From the NCBI RefSeq assembly GCF_910589235.1, contig NC_060957.1, positions 7,687,662-7,751,661 on the forward strand: a DNA stretch of 64,000 nt, read 5' to 3'. The stretch is from Vespa crabro. Lineage: Eukaryota; Arthropoda; Insecta; Hymenoptera; Vespidae. Both the position numbers and the translations under genes were made by a program. Shown here one piece after another: positions 24,563 to 37,863 of this stretch. Positions within the stretch are counted from its first letter, which is position 1, and every line of letters starts with the position of its first letter. A model generated the notes under the pieces. It was given only the letters and a program-made list of their open reading frames with translations. It made no database searches and was not told the DNA's origin.

Positions 24563-25132
24563 GACGGAGAGAGGGAGGATGAGGTAGAGTGATGAGTCGG
24601 GCTGGCGCACATGAGACACCCACATTAATTATTTTTCTTCGTCCTTTTGTTTTTTCTAGCCTCGCCACCTGCCAAGCCCGCCATTTTGCGAGACGTCACT
24701 GTCCGCCAGTTGTAGCGAGAACGAGTTCTCTTGGCTAGTCTCTTGACTAGTCTTCCATCATTATCTAATAGCACGACCTATATGTTCGATCGATTCCATC
24801 ACACGTTCGGTATGATCATCCATCGAACAAAATATAATACGTTCATGATCCATTTTACGAATTGTTGGAAGATAAGTAAAAGAGAATTCATTCATTTTTC
24901 TAAGATTCAAGATTAGATCATCAGAGAAGAAGCTTACTCGAAAGTTCCAACGGAGACGCACTAGGCCTATCGCGCTTGAAGAGGGCGGCCTCGAGCGTGT
25001 CTTCAATTTTACCTAATAAAATGGAACCTAGCGCCTTGTTAAGCCACCCTTTGGCGCTTGCTAGTAAATTAATGAGCTCACTGCAACACTACACCGTGCA
25101 AACCCTTATACCGTCCCAGACACCCCCGACCA

Positions 25133-25134
25133 CC

Positions 25135-25202
<68 letters not shown>
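25133..25202. repeat. (CT)n microsatellite
   Basis: CT with two TTT interruptions. Confidence 0.95.
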
Positions 25203-25941
25203 GCTTCTCTACCAGTCTACTCGCTGTACTCGCTCTGCTCAGTCTACTCTCGAAACCAGCATTAAATCATACATCAGCGCATGGTGCGAGCGAGGCTGAA
25301 GGGGTGGGAATCGACGAGGAGTAGAACGTGGAAGGCGGAAGGGGGTGTCGCGTATCCTAGTAACCATCGGTCGGAGGAGAATACGGACTTTGACGGAGTT
25401 TCAAGCGGAACGAGCGAGAGAGAAAGCTAGTGGAGAACATGAACGTAAGTGGGTGAAAGAGGGAGAAAGGGAGGAGAAGGGAGACAATGTGTAGGCGATC
25501 TAACCATAATTAGCATAAAACGTTAGAACCTTCTAACCGATAGGAAGAGTACATTCTAAATACCAAAACGATATCCTATTGAAGTTAGATACAATACATC
25601 TCGTAACATATGTTCCTCCTAGTGAAACTTTTTAAGATACGCTGCTGTGGCGACAGCTTTCCCCTATTATCGTAAAACCTTTTTATTTCGTGAAACGTTC
25701 TTTGCTACTGTGCCACTCTCAACGTGAAGAGAAAGAAAGAGGGGACAAGAGATAGAGAGAAAGAGAAAGAAAATTGGCGAGAAGCGTGGCACGTAGTAGC
25801 CTCGTTGTAGACGTTTGACGGTCCAATGGGTGAAGCGAGTGGTATAAACAGCGAATCGTCTGGCATCCATTCAAGGTTATATTTTAAGTAGTTTCATACA
25901 CGTTTTCGTCCAAGCGGATTAAATCCGGCTCGCGGCTGAGT

Positions 25942-25985
25942 GGAGGTGTGTTTTTGCTTGAGCACACAAGCAAAAACACACCTCC
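25942..25985. repeat. Perfect 19-bp hairpin, 6-nt loop
   Basis: GGAGGTGTGTTTTTGCTTG at 25942-25960 is followed by AGCACA (25961-25966) and then its exact reverse complement at 25967-25985. The first flanking pair could add a G.U wobble; beyond it pairing fails. The sequence is not simple repeat, so a perfect 19-bp match by chance is very unlikely. It is shorter than a typical pre-miRNA and has no internal mismatch, more like a recent fold-back (template-switch) event or a small dsRNA-forming element. Confidence 0.85.
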
Positions 25986-26380
25986 GGTTGATACGACCGG
26001 GCGATGTGTTAGCAGGGACGAGCCAGGGCTTGAGTATCGCCCGAAAGACGGTTCGGCCAAGCTCAGCTCGTGTAATCCCCTTTAAAACCGACAAGAATTA
26101 ACTTTAGCACATCGCAAATTCGCGCCACATTTTCGCGGCCCTTATGAATTTAAGCGCGGCAGCCGGTACGCGCTAGGTGCAAAGGACTTTGGAAAAGGGT
26201 TCTCTTGTGGTCTGGGAGAAAGAGGGAGAGGGAGAGAAAGAGCAAAGGAAAAAGAGAATAGGATGATAATGTTGGAGAAGAACTAGGAGACGAAGGAAAA
26301 CAGAGGGATGACAAGAGAAGATACAGAAGAGAGGAAAGGGAAATGGAGAAAAGTAAAAGTATACGTATGTGTATGTGTGA

Positions 26381-26381
26381 A

Positions 26382-26426
<45 letters not shown>

Positions 26427-26427
26427 A
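26381..26427. repeat. (GA)n microsatellite
   Basis: Follows a 180-bp degenerate polypurine stretch beginning near 26200. Confidence 0.95.
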
Positions 26428-27337
26428 TGGAAGAGACGATGAAATCCAGCAAGGTTTCCGAATTTAGGAGGCTCGCCGAGCAGAGGCAATGAAGTTATAA
26501 CACGGTTCCGTGAAGCTCCACTCTCGAGAATAGCTCCGTTGGTTTCCGCTTCCTTCCCGCCCCGGGTCTTTTAATCTCGTTAACACGCCCATCCCTAATA
26601 TCGCCGGTCTCGTTTTCAAAGTGTCCATCGTGAAAATATTAGATTAGGTAGAGTAGTAAACGATTAAACGGTACTTAGTCGATCCCGTAAGATAAGAAAG
26701 GATCGACGCATAGATATCACGATATAGGAATCGTTTGAAGATGATGGTTTATGCTACCACATCGATATAACATCGTTCAAACATGAAATTTAATTAATCC
26801 AGAGATGATGGTAAACGGCAATACATGCGTCCTTCTCGTCAAACCCAACATGTTCAGTCGTTTGTTCGCTCACGATTTACCGTAGCGAACGTGGTTACGG
26901 TCGCCGACTATCTCGGCCGACGATCTATCAATTAATTAACGAAAATTATGCTTCTTGCTAAATTAATACTAGAGCGAGGCGTCGCAGCGCGTCAACGAAC
27001 CACCCGCTTACATACTCGCTTCGTTTCGCAAACGCTACTACTCGGCCTCACCGCGAATTACCGGATATCTTAATGAGTACCGTAATTAATACGAACGCAG
27101 ATTGGTGGGACGTTCGAGGTACCGGGAGTTAGATAACGCTTAACCGGAACGTACGGGCTTTGTCGCGGACGTGTACAAGATAACCGTATATCTCCGCTGT
27201 GAAATGCAAACCGAGACACCGACCATCGCGGACAACCCCCCACCCTCTTTCTCTTGCTCTCTCGCTCTCGCTAGCTGTATTATCCGTGGACTGGATTGCG
27301 GTAGACCGCTATCACCCTGTATATAAACGCAATACCT

Positions 27338-27381
27338 ATATATATTTTATATATATATATTTGTGTAATATATATATTATA

Positions 27382-27421
<40 letters not shown>
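27338..27421. repeat. (TA)n compound array
   Basis: TA with TTT and GTG interruptions, followed by CA/TA-rich DNA to 27.5 kb. Confidence 0.95.
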
Positions 27422-27425
<4 letters not shown>

Positions 27426-29067
27426 CTTACACACATGTCCATACACATACACAATTATACGTACATAAATATATAATATACACATATAGATAATCGAGTG
27501 TATATGTGTGCATCATGAATTTACGGTACACGTGCGCTCAAAGCTCACGAGCGATGGTTCCACGCGTACCTCCGGTTGCCGGACAAAGCTGTTATCCTCG
27601 CCGACGATCAGCGTGATAAAACGTCGCTAGAGCTTGTGCCAGTCGAGCTTGCTGCTGTCCGTATAACGGCCCTACCTAATCTTCGATCACTAAAGCTCTA
27701 CGTGGCCCTTCTTGCTATTATCGATGCTCACCAGCCATATGACTCGGCCGCTTTGCTTTTCCAACTTTAGCATCTTGATCTAATTATACGTATCGATACA
27801 ATAATCTCTTACGATCATTATTAATTGCTTTCATCTTTATAATAATAAAGTTTTATTCATTATTAAGAAATGCCATTTGACAGGCTGAGTCCTTATAGAA
27901 TCAGAGAAAGAGAATTATTCAAATTATTGTTCCATGTTGTTAAACCTTCAAAAAAAGATTAAGAGAATGAGTGAGAGCCAGAGAAAAAAGAATTATCTCT
28001 ATATTGCTTTCTCTTCTACGAAGCATCTACTCGATCCTTAATGCCTTTTACTGTGCGGGAACATCTAATAAATATTAACAAGAATCGCGGCGAAATGGTA
28101 ATCCGTGGAAGTTTCTCTTCGTGGATAGACCGCTAAGGAGAAGTGGTTGGATTGGAAGAGAGAAGAAGGATGTTGCGGCTTGAACGATGCATCGACAAGA
28201 GATTTACGTCTCTGATGTCTTTAAAGAAATTATCTTTATTTTAAAATCCTACGTACGTCGAATTTGTCGCGTCTAATATCGAAACTTACTCCAATACCGT
28301 CCGATAAGCCGATAATGTCCCTTCGTTTTTCGAAGTAAAAAAAAGCATGACGTTAATTCCACCTAAGCCTCTTACGTTCTAGACGCCTACCAAAAACACT
28401 TCACCGATCGCGTGGCTAGTTGGACGTCCTTTTTCACGAAGGACACGAAATCTCTTAGACTTTTTACGACGTACGAGTTTGGTCCTGCAAGCCATTCGTT
28501 TCACGCCAGAAACCTCTTTCTCTCTCTCTCTCTCTTTCTCTATCCTCCTCTCATCCTCCCGTTTTCCTTTACTGCGCGTTTCCCGCTCGTTTCTCGCTCA
28601 CGGAAATGGAATTTCCGAGTAGAGTCCTACAAAAATTGATTCGTTTAACCCGCTCATTGTACCTAACAAGATCCAACGAGTAGTACAGGCAACGACGACG
28701 ATGACGACAACGGCGGGATCCCATCGGACGGGAAAAGGTCCGAGCGACGCTGCCGGCGATGGCGATGGGGGTTCGCCGGAATAATCGTGCGTCTCGCTTT
28801 CTCCACTGAATCTGGAAGGGCGAAGGGCACGGGGCCGAGCCGAACGGAGCAACGCAGGACAGGGCTATTCTAAGGGCTCGAGATTACAAGCCATTGTTCC
28901 CGTCGCACCCTTTGTCTCAAATCCACCCTTCCACAGCTACCACACCACCACCTCCTCCTCTTCCTCCTACTACTACTATTCGTTTCTCTTCCTTCTCCTC
29001 TAAAACCCTCCGTTTCCCACCGTCGCTTCATCCTTCTTTGTATTTTTAATTCGCAACTTTGTAACCA

Positions 29068-29069
<2 letters not shown>

Positions 29070-29131
<62 letters not shown>

Positions 29132-29146
29132 TCTCTCTCACTCTCT
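29070..29146. repeat. (CT)n microsatellite
   Basis: CT with CCC interruptions. Confidence 0.95.
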
Positions 29147-29842
29147 ATCACATTGAAAATCTCACCAGCAGCCTACGCCATCCTTATCATAGCGGCCATA
29201 CTTTCACAACTGTAGCATCATCCGAACCTCGATTCAACCCCAAGAATAGATATCCTCCTGTTCGACCTTCATCAACGTTCGTTTTCACCGCGATTACTCG
29301 CCCTACGGATCTCGTACAGGACGTTTCTACATCTTTCTTCCTACCCTCGGAAACATGTAAATTAGTACGGACTTCGTCGAGCAACACCAACAGAATTAAC
29401 TTACAATGATATACGCGTCGACAAAGGGGGGAATGTAATTGAACCAAATTAAAGAAAAAAAAATCTCGCGAGCATAAAAGAGAGTTAAGGGTCAAAGGCA
29501 TTGAACTTTCTACCGGAGGCTGATACTCGACAGCCTTATTCGTATCTTCTATTCAATACCGACCGAGTTCTTTCACCATGAAGATCATTCATAGTGGTAA
29601 TAGTACACTGCTACGCGGTATAGACGCAATTAACAAGGATTTAATAGCACGAGATCTTCCGTATAATTACAAGACCATGGCGGTTCTGCTAGGAGTTTAC
29701 ACTCGACGAGATCCTCGCGGATCGTTGAAGGATGACGAAAATCCATTATAGATAACGAGAGATAGAGATGTAGACAGAGATAGAGGGAAAGAGAATGACA
29801 GAGAGATCTATGAGAGGATGGAAGGCAAGTTGTAGAATGAAC

Positions 29843-29874
<32 letters not shown>

Positions 29875-29950
29875 GGAGAGAGAGATACGAAGGATCAGTG
29901 AGAAAGAGAAAGACGTAAGTCTGGGTCGAAGGAGTCGAGGATAACTCGGT

Positions 29951-30008
29951 GGTATCCGAAGTAACAGCATACGAAGAGCCAGCATACGAAGTGCCAGGAT
30001 ACGCCTCC
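29951..30008. repeat. Short 15-bp minisatellite, about 4 diverged units
   Basis: Units AGCATACGAAGAGCC and AGCATACGAAGTGCC (29966-29995) are near-identical; a preceding GGTATCCGAAGTAAC and a following AGGATACGCCTCC are diverged copies. Confidence 0.7.
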
Positions 30009-30082
30009 TCCAAGGATTTGCGGAACGATTCTCCGCTACGACTTTGAAGACGCTGGATAAGAGAAGACCCAATGAGACCCGT

Positions 30083-30172
30083 TTCTCTCTTTCTCTCTCT
30101 CCCTCTCTCTTTCTTTCTCTCTCTCTCTCTCTCCCTCTCTCTTTCTTTCTCTCTCTCTCTTTCTCTCTTTCT
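30083..30172. repeat. (CT)n with internal duplication
   Basis: The phrase CTCTCCCTCTCTCTTTCTTT occurs twice, indicating a duplicated block. Confidence 0.9.
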
Positions 30173-30802
30173 GTCTGTATCTATCTATCGTCGGCAGTAA
30201 AATGACGATACTAAAGTAGAATAGATATCTTCGTCGTTTCTCACAATTGAAAACTTTTAGTAAATGCGAACCATTCGAGTAAATACGATCCACTAAATTT
30301 ATATCACTTAGCAACAGTTCTTTTCCGAGGACTATCAATTCCAAACAGAGATTAAAATCATCTACATAATATTATGAACACGAAATAAAAGAAATTGCTT
30401 TCTATTTTTTAGGATAGAAAGAAAAAGAAAAGGGTGTAATAAATATCAGATTGGTCTGGTCTGTCGTACCAGCTGATAGTCCGATTAAAACCAACTCTAA
30501 AATCCTATCCCAACTACCCTCGAACAGGACCGTCCCTTAAAACCACCACATCGTGGCCATTTCGTTTTATTGTTCGGGACACCATATGCATAGCAATAAC
30601 TATGGCCTCCTCTTCGTGGACCCCCACGAAGCAACACAGCCCTCCGAAACTCTTTTGCCAAGCCCCAAGCTGACGACCTCGTTGGCTACTCTGGCTTTGA
30701 TAGAGTCAGCAACCATTCTCCGCATGCTTCGCTTTTGCCTGATTTCTCTGGCATTTTTTTTCTACTACCCTTCTTTCTCTCACACAACGATGATGACGAT
30801 AT

Positions 30803-30803
<1 letters not shown>

Positions 30804-30843
<40 letters not shown>
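30804..30843. repeat. (GAC)n triplet array
   Basis: About 13 units; a second GAC array lies at 32284-32316 and a third, mixed, at 55449-55491. Confidence 0.95.
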
Positions 30844-32040
30844 TGAAGTAACGATCCACTGAAGTATTCGAAGCTCGAGGGTCGGCTCTTCGAGTTTAAA
30901 AGCACGGATAGGCTTTAAACACGCGTCGTTGAATGCAGATCCAAACGGAGCGGCGCGTTGTTACGTCCTTCCACCAACGACAAGTTCAAACAATATGATT
31001 ACCATAGCTAATTATAATAATGGAAGAGTCATATATAAACATTATGTAAAGAATAAATCGTTAACTTCTTTTTTGTTCCCTGTGACATATTCATTAATGA
31101 AAAGGAATAAAAATATTGAGAGGATTTTAAGGTTTCACGCACTGTTAATTATCGAATTTCTTCTCAAAAGAGAGAAATCTATAGGAAAATAAAATCCTTT
31201 CATTGAAGATTATTCGATCGAATCGCTTCACAGTTTATAAAATCGACGTTTAGTTATCGCTAAACTGGTATATCTCCATCTTTTTGTACCTTGTAAAGCT
31301 ATCTTTAATCGAATAAAACGACAGAAGGATAATAAAACGATTACGAAGGTGCAATGGGTGGGAATCCTGGAAATCCGTGTGTACAGAGGCTAAATTCTCG
31401 GATACATTAGAATCAGTGGATGAACTAGTTAAGAGAGAAAGAGGTAGAGAAGGAGAAACAGAGATAGTATATATGCTGTCTCGGTTTTCATTGGTGCAAC
31501 AGCGTATTGGTATTACAGCGATAGTCAGGGAAAGGACTCGAGAACATGTGTAAAGCAAGGTGCGTGCCACCAGCTGTCTGACAGTTTGGCATGTTGCCTA
31601 CCAATGCCTATGCCATCACCTATGCCAACGTATCGACGTCCTCTTGCTATCGTGTCGACACTATCGTTACAGTGTCCGCCGTAACAGTTTCGCGTGCATG
31701 CACACGGGTCCAACGTTATGTCTCCGCAAATCGGTCAAATCGTTCTACGTACCGTGTAATATACATAACATCGATGTGTCGGGTTTACGCGGCTGGCCTA
31801 CTCTTGCTATAATGAGTTCACGATTTCACCTCGCTCGCGAATAATCATATTGATTTATGAGCTCTGAAATTGAGCTGAAAGCACGTACAATGATCGGGAA
31901 TGTATTATACGTGTGTGTATTTACGTATTGTCGAAAATCGAGATACAAGAAAATAGATAAATTTATGTTGTTATTATCAAAGAACGCAACGTTATCCATC
32001 ATCGAAATTTAATGTGTCACAGTAAAGAGATAAATGAATA

Positions 32041-32042
<2 letters not shown>

Positions 32043-32117
<75 letters not shown>
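32043..32117. repeat. (TA)n microsatellite, 75 bp
   Basis: Near-pure TA with a single AA phase shift in the middle. Confidence 0.95.
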
Positions 32118-32120
<3 letters not shown>

Positions 32121-33653
32121 ATATAAAATTTAGATTGAAAAGAAAAATACTTTGAGAAAACAAGAAAGAGAAATATAGGGAGAAAAGAGATCGAATGATC
32201 GGAAGGTTGGCACGTGACATCGGCCATAAACGATCGCTGTGAGAACATCTCGTTCACCTTTTCAGGGATTCGAAGGCATCACAACGACGACGATGACGAC
32301 GACGACGACGACGACAAAGGTGTCCGCGTTGGAATCCTATGGGAAAATTATCCTTTTTGCCATATCCAAGAACACGATATTGTGAACCGCATGATATCTC
32401 CATAGCGGCTGGGAAAATAGTTTGGGACGATTTCGTCTATTTGCAATAACAGTTCGGTTGGCTACGGTGAACGAAAGCGGAAACACGCGCGTTCTCGATG
32501 ACTACGACGACTACTACGATGGCGACGATGGTGTAAAAGGTCGTGCACGGATTCAGTTTCGAAACGTGCTTCGTGTCCCCACCGGAATAACCTTTATTTT
32601 ACGTTGCTCGTACGAATGCAAATTAGACCGACGCCGCGAGCTTAAACAACAGGACAATAAGAGAGGAAGCGTAATGCGCCAGGCGTATTGTAAAAGCGAG
32701 ACGACGCCGCCGTTCGTGAGATTACAACGAGTGAGTTCGCCAATTGCATCCATCCGATATAACGTAGGATATATTTCAATCGTCTAGTTTGCTTATGAAA
32801 CGCACATGGCAATGAGCCTCGCTATTTCTCGAACTTCCCATTACGATTCCGTATGTATGTGTGTGTGTGTGTGTATGTCGGGAAATAAAATGAATTCTTA
32901 CGAATCGAATAAATGAGAAACGAGTCGTGTTTCATAATTATTTTCTTTCGAATTTCCAACCCCAATGTTCGACTAATCGGATAGAAAGTTTTAATCGAGA
33001 CGAATCCTGTTCCTTTTTCGATACGAATGAAAGAAAACTAAAGGGGGAAAAGAAATAACGCGTGTATTTCCGAGGGTGGTAGTAAAGAAGAAGAAAAAGA
33101 ATAAAAGGAAAGACGAAAAAGAAAAAGAAAAAGAGAAAGAAATTCAGCACAGCGTGCTAGTGCCATCGTACTAAGAACTACATGATCCGTGGTGGTCAAC
33201 GTTCCGTAACGTTATATCCATCCCATATGCTTCAGAGCCAGTATATCTTTTGGTACATGCCAAGAGAGTTAACCTTGAATAAGACGACGACTATTCGACA
33301 TCCTGTTTGACTTTCTTTCATCTTCTTCTTTTTCTTCTTTTTCTTCTACATTTAATACGAACTCGGACTTGTATTTGTACGTACTACGAAGTCAGATGCA
33401 ATGTGAAAGAAAACTTTCTCAATCCTAGAAATTAAAAAAAGAAAAAAACGATCAATCGCCATTCTTCGACTCGGTCTATGAAATAAAATGTTTTCAAAAA
33501 TGTCAATTAATTTCTTAAATACGTGACCAATCGAACGCGTAAGTTACCGAAAGTTCCGAAAAGAGAAGAGAGCTTATGTTTTCGCAACTTTCGCTCGACG
33601 ATGAAATATTTTTCGAAGGAAGGAGCCGCCGGTGCGGATAGATAAACGGTGTG

Positions 33654-33655
<2 letters not shown>

Positions 33656-33709
<54 letters not shown>

Positions 33710-33714
33710 GAGGA
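33656..33714. repeat. (GA)n microsatellite
   Basis: GA with one GATA and one GGGA interruption. Confidence 0.95.
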
Positions 33715-36318
33715 GGTACAACAGTTGATGTAGTTGGAGAAGAAGAAAGGGAGTGCGAGAGAGCTTATCAAGAGCTTTAAGTTTCGCTCGCGGAAGCAGT
33801 CGAGTGAGAACGGGCGGTCGTCGGCTTAATCCTGTATTGTAAACTAGACGGCATACAACGACAAGTTTTCTACCGTGCACGGCTCTTACTCCTTATATTG
33901 CTATTCTCTCTATCCTTCTTTCTATCTCTCTTTTTCTTAAAAGGTACAGGTTAATCTGTCCTTTGGGAATAACTCGAAAGTCCGAAGAAAAGTTTCGATG
34001 AGTACCTTTTTTACTTTTATCATCATACGGCATTCAATTCTTTCTTGTTCTTCTATAAAAATTATTAACAATAATAATAAATATTTTCTTCGGAAACTCC
34101 CAAGAGTTTAACGATCAACTTTGTGATCCAATATTGTTAAGAGAGAAGAATTCTCTTGTGTGCCTAACTCGAGTAACTAAAAATTGAAGGAAATTGTATA
34201 TTTGTTTTATGTAAGTACCTTTAAGAACATAGAGCTTTTTGAATATTCGATCATATTTTTATGATAAAATTCGTTGATGCATGGTGGATTCGTCTATGAA
34301 ACGATATTATCGATTATCAATACGTCGATCCCATAAGTCGAGGAAGCGACTTTCCGATTTCTTCAACGATACCACGCTGCTTTTAAGCGTCTGATACCGC
34401 GCGAAGCGGATCGTTTTGTTCGATATTGAAAGCCGTCTCTTGCCTGGGTAAAATTCAAATCGGCGGAATCTTGAAGCATCTTCGTCGTTTTTATTTTATT
34501 TCTACGGTAAATTTTTATACGGGAATAAGATTCTTGCATTTCTCTGTTATGAAATCGTTCAAACATTTTGTATTCGTAATTTCTACTGGTCGGGGAAAAA
34601 AATGGAAAGACAAAAAAAAAAAGGAAATAAGAAATGAAGTCAAAGATTTCGAGCGAGTAGTCATTTAATAGAATGGCTCACTTTTACGACTCGCTAAGCG
34701 TATATCCTCTTGAATTCGTTGCTTATCATGCAATAAATGTATACTATTCAAGAAAAGGATAGTTTACCTGGGAGTACTGTAGCGATGGGAAAAGAGCACG
34801 CTGGATGCTGGATGCTGCCTGCCGTTACTACTCTTCCCTCGCTACATCTCCGACCCAACCACGAGCCCAGGCTACTTTCATACATTTATTTATGAAAGGC
34901 TATGAATAAATGGATGCTAGCCTTTCTCTCGCGCCTAGTGTTTCAGAAAGCTGATATCGTGTTGTTACCACACAGACAAACCGAATATAATGGCTGTACC
35001 GGGAGTACCTTGTCAAATTCATTATCCTATTTTGAGATCTCTACTTTTAGCTGGCCTTACTTTGACCATCTTCCGAGACTCATAAGTACGTCTCGCGGTA
35101 AACTAATGGAATGTTGTTGAAATTCTACGAGAGTATAGATGAGAAAGAATTTTTTTAATTTTCTATAATATAAATTAAACAAAATTTCGATATACTGACA
35201 TTGATCTATACATCACAATTTTTCTTAATAATTATCAATAGTAATAAAAGAATAAGATTACAAAAACTTTTTTTATAAACAAGACATAAATGTTAAAAAA
35301 GGTCTATAGAGATTTCAACGACAGTCGTTTGAACGACGAACGGTCAAAGAAAATATTTCCTATCTCTTTTCCAGTTGGCCTCATCTGAAAAAGGTCGAAG
35401 AGATTGTGTACCCCGACACCTTACTCCTAGTTACAGTCGGATAGATGCGAAATTTAAACGTTGAAATGAGAAAAATAAAAAAGAGAGATATATATCGAGA
35501 GAGAGAGAGAGAGAATCAGTGAAGAAAAAGACAGGAGGGTTAAAAGTGAAAGCTTAGGGATGAACGCAAGGGTAGGTAGGGCATGTAATTAACGAGTATT
35601 CTCAATAAGACGTCTGACGAACGAAAGAGAGAGAAAGGAAACGAAAAGAGAAGCGACGAAGCTCACCGAACGTTGCATCTCGCGCACTCACCTGTTAAAT
35701 AAAATACATTTAAATGCCGGAGGCGCGTTGCCGCGCGCGTAAAAACTATTGATCCCCCTCTTCCTCTTCGTTTTCATCTCTCTTCTTCCTTCTACAGGCT
35801 TTCGTTTCTTCCTTCTAGTCAGTGCGAGAGTCTCGCTACGGGGCAGCTTAATGAGCGTCGCTAGCGTCTCGTTGGAAACCAGTCGGTTCTCGGCTCTCTG
35901 CTCTTTTTCACATCTCCCACTTCTCCCCCTGACTCGTTTCTTTCTTCTCTCTTCTCCCTTCTCTCTTCTCTCTTCTCTCTTTAACTTTCTTTCTTCTCTT
36001 TTCTTTCTTCTCTCTCTCTCTTTCTCTCTCTTTCTCTTTTTCCAATGTATGGACATGCGTGTATCTGAACAAAATGCGTCGATCAATGTTATAATCACGA
36101 TGTATTCTAACAGTTAAAAGTCGACCACTATCATATTATGTAAAGCTCGGTACACAAAACGCTATAACGAGCACGTATTTATGTTATTTTCTGCGAAAAG
36201 TACAAACGGCAAAAGGGAAGAAGCTTGACGTGCAACGAATGAACGAACGAACGGTCTTACGGTATTCATTACGAAACAATGGGTGTGCTACGGAGGCAGA
36301 AAGAAAATGAATTACTAG

Positions 36319-36340
36319 TAAAGGATCGAGAGATCCTTTA
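36319..36340. repeat. 9-bp perfect stem with GAGA tetraloop
   Basis: TAAAGGATC (36319-36327), GAGA, GATCCTTTA (36332-36340). If transcribed, the GAGA loop fits the GNRA class of stable RNA tetraloops. As DNA it is a 22-bp interrupted palindrome. Short, so a chance origin is possible. Confidence 0.6.
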
Positions 36341-36604
36341 GCGTATACGAAAGAAAGCTCGATCTATTCACGAAATTAAATAGGGAAGACTTTTAAGCCG
36401 CGTGCTTTACTCGCCGGGAGTTTTTGTACGTCGGTGAAGTTCGAGGAAGAAAGAAAAAATAAAAAAACGAAAGAAAGGGAGAGAAAGAAAAGTAAAAATA
36501 GAAGAGGAAGAAGAAGAAGAAGAAGAAGAAAGAGAGAAATTCTTTAAACCCGCGGATTGTCTCGGTTGTAACTGAAACGTGATAAGCCGAGATCTCGCCG
36601 TATA

Positions 36605-36607
<3 letters not shown>

Positions 36608-36657
<50 letters not shown>

Positions 36658-36659
36658 TT
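36608..36659. repeat. (CT)n microsatellite
   Basis: About 100 bp after a GAA triplet array (36497-36533), giving a purine-then-pyrimidine pair. Confidence 0.95.
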
Positions 36660-37263
36660 CCTTCGAAGAGAAACCTATAAAACTTGGCGAAGCGAACGTG
36701 CGAAACAGTCGAAACGAAACGAAAGCTGTACTTCAATTTGTGGACCGACACATAGAAGAAGATTCGCGACTAACAGCTTGCGAAGGCGGCCGACTCGATG
36801 AAAGGGGAAGCTTCCGGCCCTTTCGTACGGTCAATCGGCATTGCATTCACGTAACACCTATGGTGGTACGGTCTTATGGTTGCTATCCATTTCTTCTCTT
36901 TTTCTTTCTCTCTTTCTCTTTCTTCTGTCATTCGACATTCGACATTATTTCCTTTTATTTTATTTTATTTATATCAATAGATCCAAACTATCGACAAGAA
37001 TTCCTTCGTGGATACGAAACTACTATCTTCGACCATCTTCTTATTCTTCTTTTCGTTTAGTTTCTTCCATTCGTGTCCTTGCCGCTTCTACTCATTCCGC
37101 ATCGTAGCCCGGAAAATAGATATTATTATACCGGATGTGTTCCCTCTATGTCCTACGGATACGTCCAATAAATATCAAAAACTGGACAGGACGACGTAGC
37201 GTTACTATAACAAGAAAAACTCATGTCCCCTTTTTACGCCTCTGTTCCTTACGTTTTTCGGAA

Positions 37264-37308
<45 letters not shown>

Positions 37309-37863
37309 CTGTCTTCATAGCTTTGGTATATCTATGATGGTGGACCCTTCAACATACCTTTCACTTCTTTTCCGGCTAACTCGGTAAACGTAAACCCTGG
37401 ATCACGTTCGGTCCCTCGATCGTGTCCTTTCTTATATAAAAATAAGAACGTTTACCTGATTTCAATCAGCGAGTCAGGGACGATAAAATCGTTTGATAGC
37501 TGGCACGGTGTAGAGGGGTTCTTTCGGATTCTACTTCTCGGAAATATCGTTCCTTATTCTTTTCCCTCCTGACTGATAAAACGCAATAACCCCAAAGCTA
37601 GATCGATAAGACGAAAGAAAATATCTACGTTCTTTCGTTATCTTTTTACGGAAAGAAATAAAATGGTATACTATTCCATTGAATCGTAGAGCTCCCGGAT
37701 TCTATATGACATGCATGGGATCGATTGAAATTACAACGAAGATATTTTTAACAACGAAAAATTGATGGTCTCTAAACTGAAACTTTCAATGAGATATATA
37801 CATTTTATAATATAAGATCTATGTGAATATACGAAGAAAGATATACAGATAGTAGAATGAGGA

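Larger units (their letters stand above)
20166..30000. other. Microsatellite-rich non-coding DNA
   Basis: No supportable exon apart from the repeats and hairpin listed. It contains the densest run of CT/GA tracts in the window, the TTCC array at 22.1 kb, TA arrays at 22.9 and 27.4 kb, and a GC-richer island at 28.66-28.87 kb with short open frames on both strands (84 codons minus, about 56 plus). Neither frame shows splice or codon evidence. Positions 26480-27300 are non-repetitive, AT/CG-mixed and without ORFs. Confidence 0.55.

Noticed and set aside
28598..28852. 84-codon minus frame and an overlapping plus frame of about 56 codons
   Set aside because: Both strands are open in a GC-rich patch, with no splice signals to choose between them.
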